Counted from the first letter of the stretch, positions 37,421-50,439 are shown. The stretch: DNA of 64,000 bases from Chlamydomonas reinhardtii (GCF_000002595.2 NC_057019.1:2890753-2954752), one strand, 5' to 3'. The notes: generated from the letters alone by a model not told the origin. Numbers and translations are program-made.

Positions 37421-38434
37421 ACTGAACGGCCGGGAGCGGACTACGGGGCGGAGGCGGGAGGGGGGTGGAGCTGGCGGAGGTTGAATGGACTATTGCGGGG
37501 CGACTGGCGACTCAGGAGTGAGGAGGATGTGGAGGCGACTGCGGCAGACAGCGAAGGGCACCCACCCGTCGTGGCGTCACGCCACCGTGCCCGACCTCGC
37601 GAGGCCCTGAAGTCGGCGCGCTTCGTTGGACCACGCCCACTCTGTGTTAGCGCTGTTATGGCGCGGTTTGCAGGCTGCAGTGGGGTTGCCCCACGGTCGC
37701 GATCCAAGGGGGTTTGGCTTGACAAATCTGCACCAAGATCTGCACCCCGTTCCAGGCGGGGACTTGGGGACCGCCGGGGACCGCAGGGCGCGGCCACGGG
37801 AAGGTGTGCCACCCAGGCCCTATGGCCCAACCTGGTGTTGTATGGTACCGTACACGCCGAGTTAGGCGAACACTTAGACCTTCACAGTACAGAACGAGCG
37901 TGCAACGATGTCCGAGGAGTAGGCGTCAGTAGGCGTAGGACAATGCTGTCAGGCTTGTACACTATATGGTACATGAATGTCCGCAATATCATCGCCGCGG
38001 GCCAAATCCGCGTTCTCCGGATGTTTAAGAAGTCCATATTCGGCCCTGCCTCAGCCCATTGACCGGACTGATGCTAAAGGTGGTCGTGCACCTGTTCGCC
38101 TAGGGCCACGACGGGAGGGCCGTCAGCGGTTGACACGATTACTGGAATGCCAGCTTGGAACATTCATTCTTTGATATTAATGTAGTCAGCTCTTGAAATT
38201 AGAACGCAAGGCATTGCGGCTCTTCGCCTGCCCCTGTGCCGATTTCAGGGGTTCGATCATAATGTGGCGTAACAGTGGCGTACACGCCGCTCGCTATAAA
38301 TTATAACCTATCTACATGTACGCATCTTTTAGCGCCGTTCACTAAGAGCGTGCCACACTTGCAGAGCTGCGAAAGTCTGGGCCTCGGTCTCGAGCGACCC
38401 GGCGCCCTTGTGGCAAGCTAAGGGCGCTGATGCC
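37421..38434. other. Intergenic region between SET gene and GRAM/VASt gene
   Basis: SET gene 3' UTR followed by promoter DNA. AT-rich stretches at 38160-38200 and 38270-38330 precede the next gene. I see no TGTAA close after the stop, and no exon on either strand. Confidence 0.4.
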
Positions 38435-41400
38435 ATGCTTCGCGCTTTTAATAAGACCAGTCTTCTGAGTTTGGGCGCAAGCTCGCAAGGCCAGCCAGCG
38501 GGAATGGGTGAAATAGCCTCGGCCGAGGGCGCTCTGGAGCACCGGAACACCTCAGTGACGCTGAACCCGGAGGAGCGCAATGACACGGGCGAAATGGAGG
38601 TGGCATCGCAGAATGGCGGGCAACAGGGGCCTTCTGGCGGGGCTGGTGGGGCTTCGCTGCCGCTGTTCGTCACTGGCGTCATGATTCGAGGCCACAAAGG
38701 CGATCTGGCTCGTTTCTTTGAGCTTCCTCCTTCAGAGGTGAGCCAGGAGCGACGGCCAAAGAGTGTTCAACTCCTTCCATGCCACATGAACCCCCCCACT
38801 GCACGCGACTGCAGAGCCTGCGTGGGGACTTCCACTGCGCGCTACGAAAGAGGGTGCTGCTGCAGGTGAGGACTGGTGTTTCGCGCTTGCAGAAGCTGCG
38901 GGCACACGGCGAACGTGCCGACGCATGCGAGCTTCCTTTCGACCTTCTCGCAGGGCCGGATGTACGTCTTCGACCACTACGTGTGCTTCTACTCGGCGGT
39001 GTTTGGCTTCGCCAAAAAGCGGAGAATTCCTATGCGGGTAAGGTGTTGCAGACTCGCCCACGCTCGTTGGGCAGGGTGGAGCAAGGGGTGGAGAGGTTGA
39101 CTGCTGGGTTTACCCGTCCACGTTCTTGCCCACAGACCATCAACTCCGTCAAGAAGAAGACGCACCTGGGCTTCCCAAACTCTCTCGAGGTAGGGCTAGG
39201 GGCGAGGCAAGCTTGCCGTGCGCAACCCGTGGAGGGCTGCCGTGCAGCTGTGTGAAGCTGCGCCCAGTCAGTGTCCCTGCACGTGTGTGCGCCACCAGTC
39301 GGCGCCGTACTCCAATCCCAGACGCGGCATGGGCCCGATGCTCCTACAGACGTAATAGCATACATGCACTGAGAGCTCGATGCTGCGAGCCGGAGGATGA
39401 TGGCGACGGCGAAAGCGGGCCGGCCGGGATGGGGTGGGGGTGGGGGATGTGCCCGCGTCTCAGCCGGCTTCGCGGCACCCGCTTTGCGATGTGCTCGAGC
39501 TGCCACGCCGGATGCCATACACAGCATGCGCCCCGTTAACAGGGCACACTCGCCTTTCCCCGTTTCGCATGCTCAAACACAGGCTCTGACTTCCACTTGT
39601 GCCCGCTCCCTTGCTATCTTTCCTGCTCCTACTCCTGCCTGCTGCTGCTCCTGCTGCTGCTCCTGCTGCTGCTCCTGCTGCTGCTCCTGCTGCCTGTGAT
39701 GACGCACCAGATCGACGCGGAGGAGCGCAAAGACTTCTTCACATCGTTCCTGTCGCGCGAGGAGGCATTCCAGCTCATCATGAAGCTGCTGCCGGACGCC
39801 AAGTGCGTGAGCGAGAATGAGTGCCGGGTGTGGGTTGTGGAGTGGATGGTCAAAGCGGGCGGGTCAAAGCGGGCAGCAGTGGGACATGCTTGCGGGCGCC
39901 TGTATTAGGGTTGCAGAGACGGGGTGGAGGGTACCAGGGGCGGTATCACGAGGAGGAGTGAAGACTGGGGCAAGCTGTCTATGTTGTGGCACTCGCAACA
40001 GGACGCACGTGCGGGGCCCGTCTGTGTTGCGCCTCCGTGCGCGTGCGTGCGTGTGCGTGCATGTGGAGCACCTCCCTCACACACCCGCTCCCCTCCTGCC
40101 CTACCCCCGCAGGCGTATGTGCGAGGACGACAGTGTCACTGCGCGGCGGTCCACTGACACGGGGTCAGGTGCGTGCGTGCGTGCGTGCGTCGCCTGACCC
40201 ATTGGCTGCGGCGCTAGTGCGGCGTCAGCGGTATGGGCGGTGTGGGTGCAGCGGATGGGCACACACCGATGGGCGGGTGGGAGAACGAACCGATGGCGTG
40301 GAAGACCGGGGGACGTTGGGAGCGCGTTGCGGGCGCTAGTTGTTGAGCAGGCAGTACCCCAATCCCGTACGCCCGCTGTCGAGTATTGAGCACTGGAACG
40401 GCCCTGTACACTGACCCTGCTCACAACCGGCCCCATTGCTCAGGTGTGGGCGGGCCGCGCGAGATGGCCAGCCCGCCCCAGCGCGGCGCCGGCGGCGAGC
40501 ACGGGGTCCGTGGCGGGCGGGCGGGCGGCGACCGGTCTCTCATGACGCGCAACTCGGGGTCGATGGTGGACGAGGGAGACGACGAGGAGGAGGTGAGGCG
40601 CGGGAGGATGAGGTGGCGTGGGTGCAGGGGTAGGGAGGGTCAAAGCCCCCAGAATCCCTCCGCAAGGAGGCAGGGTGTGGATGGGTGCCACTGGCTGTGC
40701 GGAGCAGCGCGGGGCTGCACTGGCGGGGAGTTGCAGGGCCGTGGCAGTTGCAGTGGCCAGTGGCCACCCCGCGTGTACGGCTGGACGTGGCTGCACACAG
40801 CCCCCACCCACGCCGCGCCGCATCAACTCCCCCCTGTCTAATCATGAATGTAACCCCCCCCCCCGCGCACGCCGGCTCGCGTCCCTGGCCCCGCCCCTGT
40901 GCGCCTGCAGGAGGAAGCGGGCGTGTGGACGGTGGAGCCACGGTCCGCGCCGCCCGTGATCGCGGGCAGCCGACACGTGCTGCACTCCGCGCTGCCCGGC
41001 TCGCCTCGGGACTTCTTTGAGACGGTGCTGGCGGACAACGCGCCCTTCTTTGAGGACTTCCTGGACAGCCAGGTGAGCGACGGGTTACGGAATGCGGGGA
41101 TATTTGACAGCGCTTACGGGTTATACGGGTGCCACATGAAGCGAACGGGGCAATCCTGGACGGCCAGGTGGGTGGTGGTGGGTGGGGGTATAATGTCCAA
41201 GCCCATTGTTGGGTGGGGTACATCGATGCGACATCACAAGGGCGGGGCAGTCCTGGACAGGGTGGGGGGCGCTTGGGTATGGTATTTGTCCCAAGCCCAA
41301 TGGGGCGGACGGCGTTGGAATGGTTCAAGCCATTCGAAGTGGAAGGCGGAGGCTGCTTTGCTATCGTGCTGGTGTGCAGTAGAGTAGGTGCACGGAGCTG

Positions 41401-41844
41401 TGGTCGGTGCAGGACGGTAGCAGGGCTGCTCTGGGCGCTGTCACCAGTGTATGCCCACTGACAGCCTCCCTTCTCGATGTGTGTTGCGCGCCTGCAGGGC
41501 AACCGGCGCATCAACCTGACCACGTGGAAGCGGCATCCGCAGCTGGGCCACGTGCGCGACCTGCAGTTCACGGCGCCGATCAAGGGCGCGTTCGGCAACT
41601 GGGGCGTCAGCCACACCGCCTGCTTCCAATCGCACAGGTGCGGAGGGGCCGGACCGGACTGGAGCTTGGGCATGCCACACCTGCAAAACCTGCGCATCCC
41701 CCAACACAGCCGGTGGTGCCACTGCTCTGACCTCACAACCCCCATGTGGGCTGGTTCTGGATCTTGGTTTCTTTGGGATTGGAGTAAACCAACCCGTACA
41801 GCCCGTACAGCCTGACACACACACACAAACACATACACACACAC

Positions 41845-41882
<38 letters not shown>

Positions 41883-44003
41883 ACGCACACACACACACAC
41901 CGCCCGTCGCCTCGCAGGTTCTGCCTGTACAGCGACGACCACATTGTGTTTGAGAGCAGCCAGACCATGACCGACATCCCCTACGGCGACTGCTTCACTG
42001 TGGACCAGCGCTGGGACGTGAAGCGAGACCTCGCAGCGGACCCCGACAAGCCGCAGGTGCGGTGGGCAGCGGGTGGGCGGAAGGGGCGAAGCGGGGGGGA
42101 CAGGCGGTGGGCAGCGTGGCGCGGAGCAGCGGGTTACAAAAGACCCGGGGCTGTGTTCGGTGGCTGGGCAGCTGCTGTTGTGCTAGGTAGCGTAAGGTGT
42201 GCTGATAGCGCACGTACGGTACCGGTACAAGCACGCATTCCCCCATCTACGCCTCCCCTCGTGGGCCCTCCACCCTCCGCCCGCAGGTGACGTTCGACCT
42301 GCACGTGCGGGTGCCCTTCACCAGCCGCTGCCTGTTCAAGGGCGTCATCGAGAGCGGCAGCTACAAGCAGGTGCAGGACACCTTCGCGCAGTTCATTGAC
42401 CAGCTGCGGCCGGTTATGACGGTGAGAGAGCGCAGTGGGCCCGGGGCGTTGTCTCACCATTCGCCAATTCCAATTGGAAGCCTGGGGTTGGGGCGGGGGG
42501 CGACAAGTCGGCGGCGACTGTTGCTGCAGGGGTATCTCCCGGGGCTCGCAATGAGGGAGGTGGCAAGCGGCAAGTGCAGCTGCCCCGTGCATGTCTCTCC
42601 CGCGCATCGTCTCCCACCACCGACCACGCACCTGACGCTACCATGCGCACGCAGGAGCGCTTCGTGACGCGCAACACGCTCAACATCCGCGACCCGGACG
42701 GCGGGACCAGCGCCGGCGGTGGTGGCGGCGGCACGGCGCAGACGCCACGTGTGGGCTCTGCGCCGCGCAACGCGTCCATGGCCCGCGGCGCCACGCTGCA
42801 GCACACGCCCTCCTTGCGCACCTCCCAGACCATGCCGCGCAACAACGCCATGCACTCGCCGCAGGTGGGGGTTGCGCGCGGTGCTGCCATCCGTGCGTGC
42901 ATGCCATGTTTGCACGGCGCTGTGCATGCACACGCGCACGGAAAACTGCAGGGGCACATGCTCAAGCATACCGGGCTGGGTAGGAACGGGCTAACCGGCT
43001 CCAGTGTTTGCGGCCCCGCGTCCCAAGCTCTCCTTGCTCACTTCTAACCAACACCTCTCCGCCCCCCTCCCTCCTCTTCCGACCACGAGCAGCAGGCCTT
43101 CGACGCGGTCGAGGCCTCGCCGCATGGCGACGGGCTGGCCAACGGCTCGGCCCTGGGGCTGGGCGCCGAGGGCGGCGGGCGTGGGCATGGCGAGCCGGGC
43201 GTGGGACGGCTGCTGCTGAGCCTGGGCGGGCGGCTGGCGGACGGCGCACGCGGCATGCTGGAGCGCGGCATTGACGTGGTGCTCAACCTGACGCAGTGCC
43301 AGTGCACGCCGCAGATGCGGTTCCTAGTGGCGGTGGTCATCCTCATGTGAGAGCAGGGGCCGCGGGCGGGGGCCGCTGCTGCGGTGGGGGTTTGGGAGGC
43401 TGTGGCGGTGGCGGTGTGGTGTGGCGTGGTTGCAAAGCGGGCAGGTGGCTGCTCGGCGCGCCCCCGCCATCTGCTGACTGCGTCGCCTGCCTGAAGCTGC
43501 CGTGTGTCCCGCTGGTCCCGGACTTAACTGCTTGGCGTTGCTCCTCCGCCGTCCACAGGTTCCTGGCCAACCTCACCTGCATGCTCACATCCATGTGGCC
43601 GCTGGGCGGCTCCCTGCCCTCCGCCTCGCCCGCGCCGCGGCTGCTGGTGCAGCAGTCGAGCGTGGGAGCACCCGGCGCCGAGTCCGGCTTCGGCCTGCCG
43701 CAGGACCTCCTACATGCGGCGGGAGCTGCCGCCGCGGCGGGTGGTGGCGGCGGCGCCGCGGCCGGCGGGCTGGGCGACGGCGGTTTGGGCGGCAGCTACT
43801 GGCTGCAACGGCTGGGCGTGTTGCAGCAGGAGCTGCAGCTGCTGCAGGGCCGCCTGGAGTTCGTGACGCGCGAGGTGAACGTGGTCATGTCGCACTTGGC
43901 GCAGGCGGGCGCGGCTGCGGCTGCGGCGGCAGCAGGCGCGCCGGGCGGTGAAGGCGCCACGGCAACGGCGGCGGCAGGCGGGCCAGTAGGCCAAGAGCTC
44001 TGA
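38435..44003 (+). CDS. GRAM + VASt domain protein (LAM/VAD1-type sterol transporter)
   Basis: Fourteen exons, 757 aa: 38435-38737, 38815-38865, 38954-39037, 39136-39189, 39711-39802, 40113-40168, 40444-40592, 40911-41072, 41498-41637, 41918-42056, 42287-42421, 42655-42864, 43093-43346, 43559-44003. A GRAM domain covers about 95-190 (FFELPPSE, LLQGRMYVFDHYVCFYS, FFTSFLSREEAFQLI). A VASt (StAR-like) domain covers about 280-460 (DFFETVLADNAPFFEDFL, KGAFGNWGVSHTACF, YGDCFTVDQRWDV). A hydrophobic anchor near 600-625 (FLVAVVILMFLANLTCML) is followed by a Gly/Ala-rich stretch and a short coiled coil (LQQELQLLQGRLEFVTREV). This order matches LAM/Ltc proteins, which hold ER-plasma membrane contacts and ferry sterols, and plant VAD1. 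An acidic, Arg/Gly-rich linker joins the two domains. Sterol binding is inferred from family only. The GRAM exon starting 39711 is preceded by an unusual CTG/CTC repeat. Confidence 0.9.
39639..39694 (+). repeat. 12-bp CTGCTGCTGCTC tandem repeat in intron
   Basis: Four to five units sit just upstream of the acceptor at 39710 and may act as the pyrimidine-rich part of the 3' splice site. Confidence 0.85.
41815..41900 (+). repeat. (AC)n microsatellite in intron
   Basis: An interrupted CA run with a few ACAA and ACGC variants in the intron 41638-41917 of the GRAM/VASt gene, ending shortly before the acceptor. Confidence 0.95.
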
Positions 44004-46344
44004 GCCTAGGAGGCGTAAGCCGCGAGTGGAGGGACGGGAGGCCATGTGTGTTGTGCATTGGTGCATAGTTGCGGATTGCGGCAACGCTGCCGCTCTGACC
44101 TCCCGTGGGCGGGTTGTGCGCTGATTTGCTGTCTATAGTCTGCAGTACTGTTTACTGTACGTCATTGCTGTTTTAATCCGGTTCCAAGTTCATCAAGCCA
44201 ACCGGCCTGCTGGCATAGGCAGCCACGGTGAAGGCACAAGGCGGCAGGGGCGTTGGTGCTCGCGGCATATGAGATTGACAAGCGACACACTCGCTACTGC
44301 CTGGCTGGACGGGTCCGCCCGATGCGGCGGCAGCGGCCACTTCATCTACCCAACAGCAGTAGAATAGCTGGTTGGGCATCTGGCTGTGATGATGGGAACG
44401 GGGAGCCCACTTCGGGGACAGGTTCGATTGATGGTATTAGGGCCCTGTGAGAGCTACCCGGGTGCGTCAGTGCTGTGCAGTGCTAGTGCGAGTTAGTGCG
44501 TCAGTGCTCTAGTTAATGATTGGATCCTTAACATTTCTGCTGCCGGTTTCCATTTGCGTCGTCATACTACGCCCACGGTAGGGGCAAACACAGAAGCCGT
44601 ACATAGGATGTTGGCAATGAATTGTGCGGAAGCTTGAGGCTGGGCGAGGTGGCTTAGATTATGTGTGCTGGCGCTGATTGGGCTGTGCGCCTGTGCCTCA
44701 TGCGCTCAAGTGGCTGCATCCAAACCGCTCATGTGTGTATGAAAGGCGCTTTCATGGTTCATAACTAGCTTCCCTCACTAGCGGGGGGACACGCTCTGCG
44801 GAGGCATCTTGCCCTGACTACGGGACATGACTATGGGCTCTCGCCATCATCGCCGCATGAATTCTTGGGGGCTGCGAGCGGGCGCCGCCCGCATCATGTG
44901 ACTAGTATTAATGACGTGACGTAAAGCATGACGACTTCCATGTGCACTGCAAGTAGCAATCACTGGAGAGACCGCGCCACCTCTTCATTGTTGCGGACGC
45001 TGCACACCTGTAAAACACCGCTGATGTTCCGACATCACCTGGCGCGCTGTAACGCCTAGGCTTGGCGCAGTCTTTGCAAGGCCATGCCCGGGCCACTCCT
45101 AGTCCCCTGCGTATGCCTACGCCGTACGCACATTCTGCTCGTGTCGTGAGGTGTGTGTGATGGGACAGGGTTCAGGCAGGTTGGCGAGGTCCCATAGGGT
45201 GCAGCTGACGCCCATACGGCCATACTCCAAGCAGACAGCAAACAGTTTGCAGCGGCAGAGCAGGAGTGCATGGCTGGTCGAACGCCGGAGTTACTGTACC
45301 GACAAGTTGCTGGCTGGCTGGAAGTTTGCTGATGCGCATTCCTCACGCTCCGGGCGCCCGGCCAGGCGATAGCACCACACAGACACACCACAACGCCACA
45401 CTCGCTCGCGATGCAGAGCCGCAGCGCACCTGCAGGAAGATGACCAGCGTCCACGGATGAGCACCAAATGCAACACAGACAAAATGCAACAGTATGCAGC
45501 AAAGCAATGGCCGGGCGACAGTATGACAAGCAGGGGCGAAAACAGGGCGCGGCAAGGCAGAAAAGGGAGCCCGAATGTACGGATGAGTGGCGGGCGAGTC
45601 GAATGCGAGTGCGAGACAAACACAACCGGAGTGTGAGGAAGCGCCGCGGGTTGTCGTGAGGTGTGTGCGACTGTGCGTGCGTGCACATTCCGAAAGCACC
45701 GATTGCATTGGTTACAAGAGGGGCCTGAGGGGTTGCGAGGTGTATCTGCTCAGAGTTCACAGTGCTGACTCGCCCTGCGAGTATGCGTATGTGGCCTGTG
45801 CATTGCGTTTCACAGGGGAAGCAAGCGGAGGGCTGGAGCTGCTGTGAGGTGCCTCTTGCCTTTGGGTGGGGTGGGGGTATGACAGCTTGAGGGCGGCAAC
45901 AACACCACAGCCAGCAGGGACTCAGGAGGCGGAGAACAACATCAAGGCCAGCAGAAAACTCCAAGTGTGCTGCAACACTGCTGATCAGCTTGTGAACGTA
46001 CCCCGAAGGCGTATGCTCCCAGTTATAGGTCGACTGCAGCAATCCAGTTACACCAGGCCCCGTGCTTCCGAGAATGATAGCCCTCCTCAGTACCGCCTTC
46101 CCTTGGCGGGCTGTGTCGCAGCAGACTCGCCTCGTGAATGCTGCATTCCCATGACAGACACTTGTCACACTACCGTAAGATGTGTTTGTCCAACACGCGA
46201 CCATGCAAACACCGCGTCTGAATTAGCCTCTCCGGCAACCCTGGCGTTGGCTGCGTTGGTCGTGCAGTATCGCTGTCACACTCGTCTACCGTGCTCCACA
46301 CCTTAAATGATCTCGCTAAACACTGCCAGGACCGGAGGAAATGA
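44004..46344. other. Convergent 3' regions, no gene seen
   Basis: 3' UTR of the GRAM/VASt gene to the left and of the coiled-coil gene to the right, with intergenic DNA between. The 382-codon open frame on the minus strand (45056-46204) has no family motif, odd Cys/Arg/Thr-rich composition and no ATG-based context, and is treated as chance. Confidence 0.45.
46048..46052 (-). terminator. Candidate polyadenylation signal of the coiled-coil gene
   Basis: TTACA on the plus strand (TGTAA on the minus strand), about 295 nt past the stop codon. A second candidate lies at 45712-45716. Confidence 0.45.
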
Positions 46345-49300
46345 TCAACGCGCAAACGAGGACTTGCCCCGTGCCGCTGCAGCCGCTGCCACATGCGCGC
46401 TGAGCGACATGCTGTCGTGCGCCGCCAGGCCGCTTGCTCGTACCGACCGGAATTCCTGCCCAACGCTGAACACCAGCGGCTGCGGCAGCCCCGCGTGCGA
46501 GCGCGCCAGCTCCACAGCGGCCGGCCCGGAGCCGGTGGCGGCTGCGCTAGCGGCGCTGGCGGCCAGCGCCGCGGCGTATGCCCCGCCGGACGCCGCAGAT
46601 GCCGCCTCAGCCGCCATTGCCGCGGCGAACATGCCTGCCGCGGTAGCCCCGCCCCGCTGCTCGCCAGTCAGCATGGCACCGCCGGGGGCCGTGCTGGGGC
46701 CGGCCCGAGCAACGGTACCGCTGAGGTTCCGCGGCTGGAAGGCGCTGGGGAAGCTGCGCTGCGCAATGGAGGTGGAGGCTGCTGCATCGGAGCCCAATCC
46801 CGCTGCCACCGGCATAGCCGCACCATAGGCACCGGCAAGCGGAGACTGAGCAGCGGAGGCGTCGTACGCTGTCGAAGGTGCTGGCGTTGGCCGGGATGCT
46901 GTGAATGCAGCCGCGCCGGTGGAGCGCCTGCAAGCTCAGGGGGACAGCGCAGGCATGAGGAACTTGGGTACTCGTGTGGCAATTCTGCATCAGCAATCGA
47001 GCGAAACACATCGACACGAAACTGTAATAAGACATGCGTCAAGGCAGCTCACCTGAACATTGCAAATGAGGGTAGGGCAACATCCGCGTCCTCCACATTG
47101 TTCAACGGTACTGGGCGCGGGGCGTACGGCGCTGGCGCTGCGCTCGGCCCCGAGCTGCCCGGCGTCATGGCAGCTGGGCGAGGTGACGCAGCTGTGGCAA
47201 CTGCCGCCCCTGCGATACGGGTGCCGCTATCCGCCGCCAGCCCGATGACCGGTCCCCCTCCGCCGCGTAGGACGTCCCCGCCCATGCTTGCCGGCCGGAG
47301 CGAGGGGACATCGGGTATGTCCGTAAAAATGTTGCGCCGCGCAAAGGTTGGAAGTTGTTGCTGCGAGTACTGAGGTGCAGTTGCGGGCTGGCTGGTTATG
47401 CTGCTGACAGAAGCAACGGCCACCAGTGGGGGCGCTTGCTGGGCCAGGCCCTGCGGTCGAGCCTGAGACGCCAAGGAGGCGGACGTGGATGCTGTGGCGC
47501 CACCGCCGCCGCCACCGGATCCGCGCAGCAGCTGCTGCACTTGCGCCTATCATGCGAGGCAACAGATGCGGCGCGCTTTTGTTGAATGAGTGAGAGAACC
47601 AAAACGAGGAGGTGTTGGCACCATTCGGTGCGTGAGATTAGGAAAGCACACAATCCCAACAAAAAACAGTACATCATACAAACCTGCAGCTGCGTCAGCA
47701 GCGCGCTGGCGTGTGTGGAAAAGGTTGCCAGCTCCTGTCGCAGCTTGGCGTTGTCCAGCTGCACCTGCGTGTCGGTGCGAGGACACAGTTTAAGGTCCCA
47801 AATGCCCCAGAGCAGTCAGAGAATCGCCTAGGTCAGAGGATTGCCTAGACGGTGCTAGGCGCTGCCAACCGGTAAAGACACAGTAGCCCCAACTGCGGGG
47901 CACTCCAGTTGGCACGGTACCATGTGTTCAACTGCTGCGGCGTGCTGGATACGGTAGGTGGATGCTGTGGGGTGTGGGGACTACAATTGCCCTGGGCGAA
48001 GCAAGCGTGCAGGCAAGACGCAGCCGTGCCCTACCTTCCGGAGCTCGCCGCGCAGCTCTGCCACCTCGGCGACACTGACGTCGCTGCTGGTGCTGGCGAT
48101 GCAGGCCTCCAGCGCCCGCAGCCGCCGCTCCACGTCATCCTGCGTTGGACAAGCCAAACCACGCAATGGCGAGATGGCGATGAGTGAGGCCTCATGCACA
48201 GAGGCTGGTATGGGGGCATGACGCCATGCCAGGACAAACGCCACCAGTAGTGTTAGTGATAACAGCACGTACCGAAGCATGGCTGATTGGCGCCGCAGAC
48301 GGCCAGGCCCCTCGCACAGCATTGGCATTGGCGGCTGCAGTAGGCACGAGCTGCTGGCCGAAGAGGGCCTCCTCAAACGCCGCCGTCATGGTGTCACAGG
48401 CGTCAGCGGACGGAGAGGGCTCCTCGGCTCCCTCGTCCTCCTGCTCGTCCTCCCGATCGCTGCAAGAGATGATGGTGGTTGTGTCCGCCGCGTGGAACCT
48501 GGTCCAGCGGCAGAGGCAGCGGAAACGTGTTGGCAGTACAGGAGGCACTCGTCCAGTGATCAAATATGTGTGCACAAATTCCCGCACCTTGGCCGCAAGG
48601 CTGCGGGGATGATGTCGACGTGTCCTGTGCGGTGCAGCCCACTGCCAACGTCGTGCGCGCCAACGCCAAAGGCATGCTGAGACGCGGTCGGCCGTTGTGG
48701 GAAGCCGATGGTGGCCGGGCTATCCTGGCCACTGGGCGTAGCTGCAGGTGCTAGCGTAACGTCGAGCGACGCTGTGTCTGCCGGCGTGCGCGTTGCACCG
48801 CCAGCAGCCCCGTTCATGCTCTGGGATCCAGCCGCGTCCTTACTGTGGCGGCTCTCGTCTACATCCTGGCGCGGCCCACTGGCCAACGCGGTGGCCCGGC
48901 CCGCGGCCGGCGAGCGCCGCAGCGATTCGACAACGCTGCCGTAGTCAATGGCGGGCAGCGGCCTTCCCATTGGCTCGGCTTGAGGGGTGCGAGCTGTGTC
49001 CTGGTCCCGCTCCGCATCTGGGTCGGGACGGAGGGTGCTTGCGGAAGACGTCCTCGCCCATGCTGCAGCGCAATTGTAGGTGGCAGGTTGGTGGATGCCT
49101 CCATGTGCGGTGTCGAATTGCAGCTCATGCTCACCCGCTACGAAGTCGTGTTTGGTGTCCGCGGCTGAGGGCACCGGGCGGTGCTTTGACACTCGAGACG
49201 CCTTGCGCCGCTCCTACAGGGTGTTATGACCGGGTGTAATGACCGGGACAAGATGCATGTAGATATAGCCAGGACCGAATTATGCGCGAGAGCAACCCTC

Positions 49301-49541
49301 ACCAGCTCCTCAGCGCTAAGCTTCAGCTTGTCCAGGTTAGACGAGGTAGCCTGTCGCGAGTGCAGGCAACACGTGTTACTGCCGATAACAATGAGCCTTG
49401 GTAGTGGTTGATGCTTACATCCCATGCGGGCCTTTCTGTCAAGTCCGAAAGGCGCCTGGACGATGGCGTTGACGACCGCTGCCGGGCTCTTGAGGAGCCG
49501 CGCAGCAGGCTGGTGCTTCGCCTGGTGTTAGAAGGTTTCAT
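46345..49541 (-). CDS. Unrecognised low-complexity/coiled-coil protein
   Basis: Minus-strand exons 49541-49419, 49350-49303, 49213-49135, 49062-48588, 48459-48273, 48139-48035, 47764-47684, 47546-47053, 46927-46345; 724 aa, phases all consistent. The N-terminus is basic and Ser/Arg-rich (TRRSTSLLRGSSRARQRSS), then a conserved-looking helix (DKLKLSAEELERRKASRVS). A disordered stretch follows to about residue 245, then an acidic patch (DREDEQEDEGAEEP), a helical segment (FEEALFGQQLVP), and a coiled coil at about 305-370 (DDVERRLRALEACI, RGELRK, VQLDNAKLRQELATF). The last 350 residues are Ala/Gly/Pro/Ser-rich with no clear fold. I do not recognise the family. The basic tail, W-D and ERRKASRVSKH segment vaguely recalls centriole/spindle-associated proteins, which is only a guess. 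Confidence 0.72.
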
Positions 49542-50295
49542 TTCAGCCTTTCACTGGGCTACCAGGTGAGAAGTCTGTCTGTTGAATGCTGCGAAGGTCG
49601 CGCTGGCTGTCAAACCAAAACGGTTCTAGCCATGTCTCAAATTTAAATTGCAGTATATTTTGCCACCAAAAATTCAGACTGTGGCTACGTCACAGAACAA
49701 GAAAGGTTTTGATATTCAATGATTCAAACAGACGCAGCTCGGCAGGTCCAGGATCACGTAAATAAATAGAACAGTTGAACAGGGCTTATATCGCAGGTAT
49801 ATATACAGGAAGCGCCTATTGTGCCGTGGTGCCGGACACGGCTGATGTGCTTCCGTCCCCCCGTGCCAGTCCCCCTTGCGCTTGGTCGCCGACTCGCCGT
49901 CCACGGCCCCCAACTGCCATTCAGGAAGTCCTGAACCTTTGCAGGCTGCTTTCGTCCGATGACTTATGCAACACCCAAAGAACTCAAATATCGTACCTTG
50001 ACCGCTGGTTGTTCTGCTTTTGTCTCGAAATACTGTCCCCGCCACCTGCCCCGCCACCTCGACATGAGTCGGAATAAGTTGCCGCCAGGCGCGTGACATG
50101 TACATGGCATCGCTATGTTACGACAATACCTGTAAAGCAGGCCATCCCTGCACGAGTACTGGTAGATTCACGATCGGCGCGGCCCCCAGTATCTCCTGCC
50201 GTCATGCACAGGGGACGCCTGATGCACGTCCTCCCCTGGTCATGCACGCTGGAGCACGCGGACGCCCCGTGCGGACACCCTGACACCCGTGCCTC
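49542..50295. other. Promoter of the coiled-coil gene and intergenic DNA
   Basis: AT-rich DNA at about 49620-49800, including a TATATATA stretch near 49799, upstream of the minus-strand gene. No exon is seen on either strand. Confidence 0.4.
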
Positions 50296-50439
50296 GTGCC
50301 TCAAGGACTGCTGGCTCAAACCAGGACCCAAGGAAGCCAGAGCCGGCCGCACTGCAAGGAGCTCGCGGGATGCCAGGTCGAGCATTGTGGTGGTGACAGC
50401 AGTGGGCCCAACGACGGCCTTTTCGTGGCTGAGCTCGGG

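Noticed and set aside
37481-38062. 193-codon plus-strand open frame after the SET gene
   Set aside because: No motif, no supporting splice sites, composition unlike the nearby coding exons; treated as 3' UTR and spacer.
40165-40190. GCGT tetranucleotide run as a regulatory element
   Set aside because: A short simple repeat just inside an intron donor; no sign of function beyond slippage.
45056-46204. Long minus-strand open frame of 382 codons
   Set aside because: Rich in Cys, Arg, Ser and Thr without any motif; it lies in the region where two 3' UTRs converge, and splice sites do not connect it to the neighbouring gene. Long chance frames are common in GC-rich DNA.
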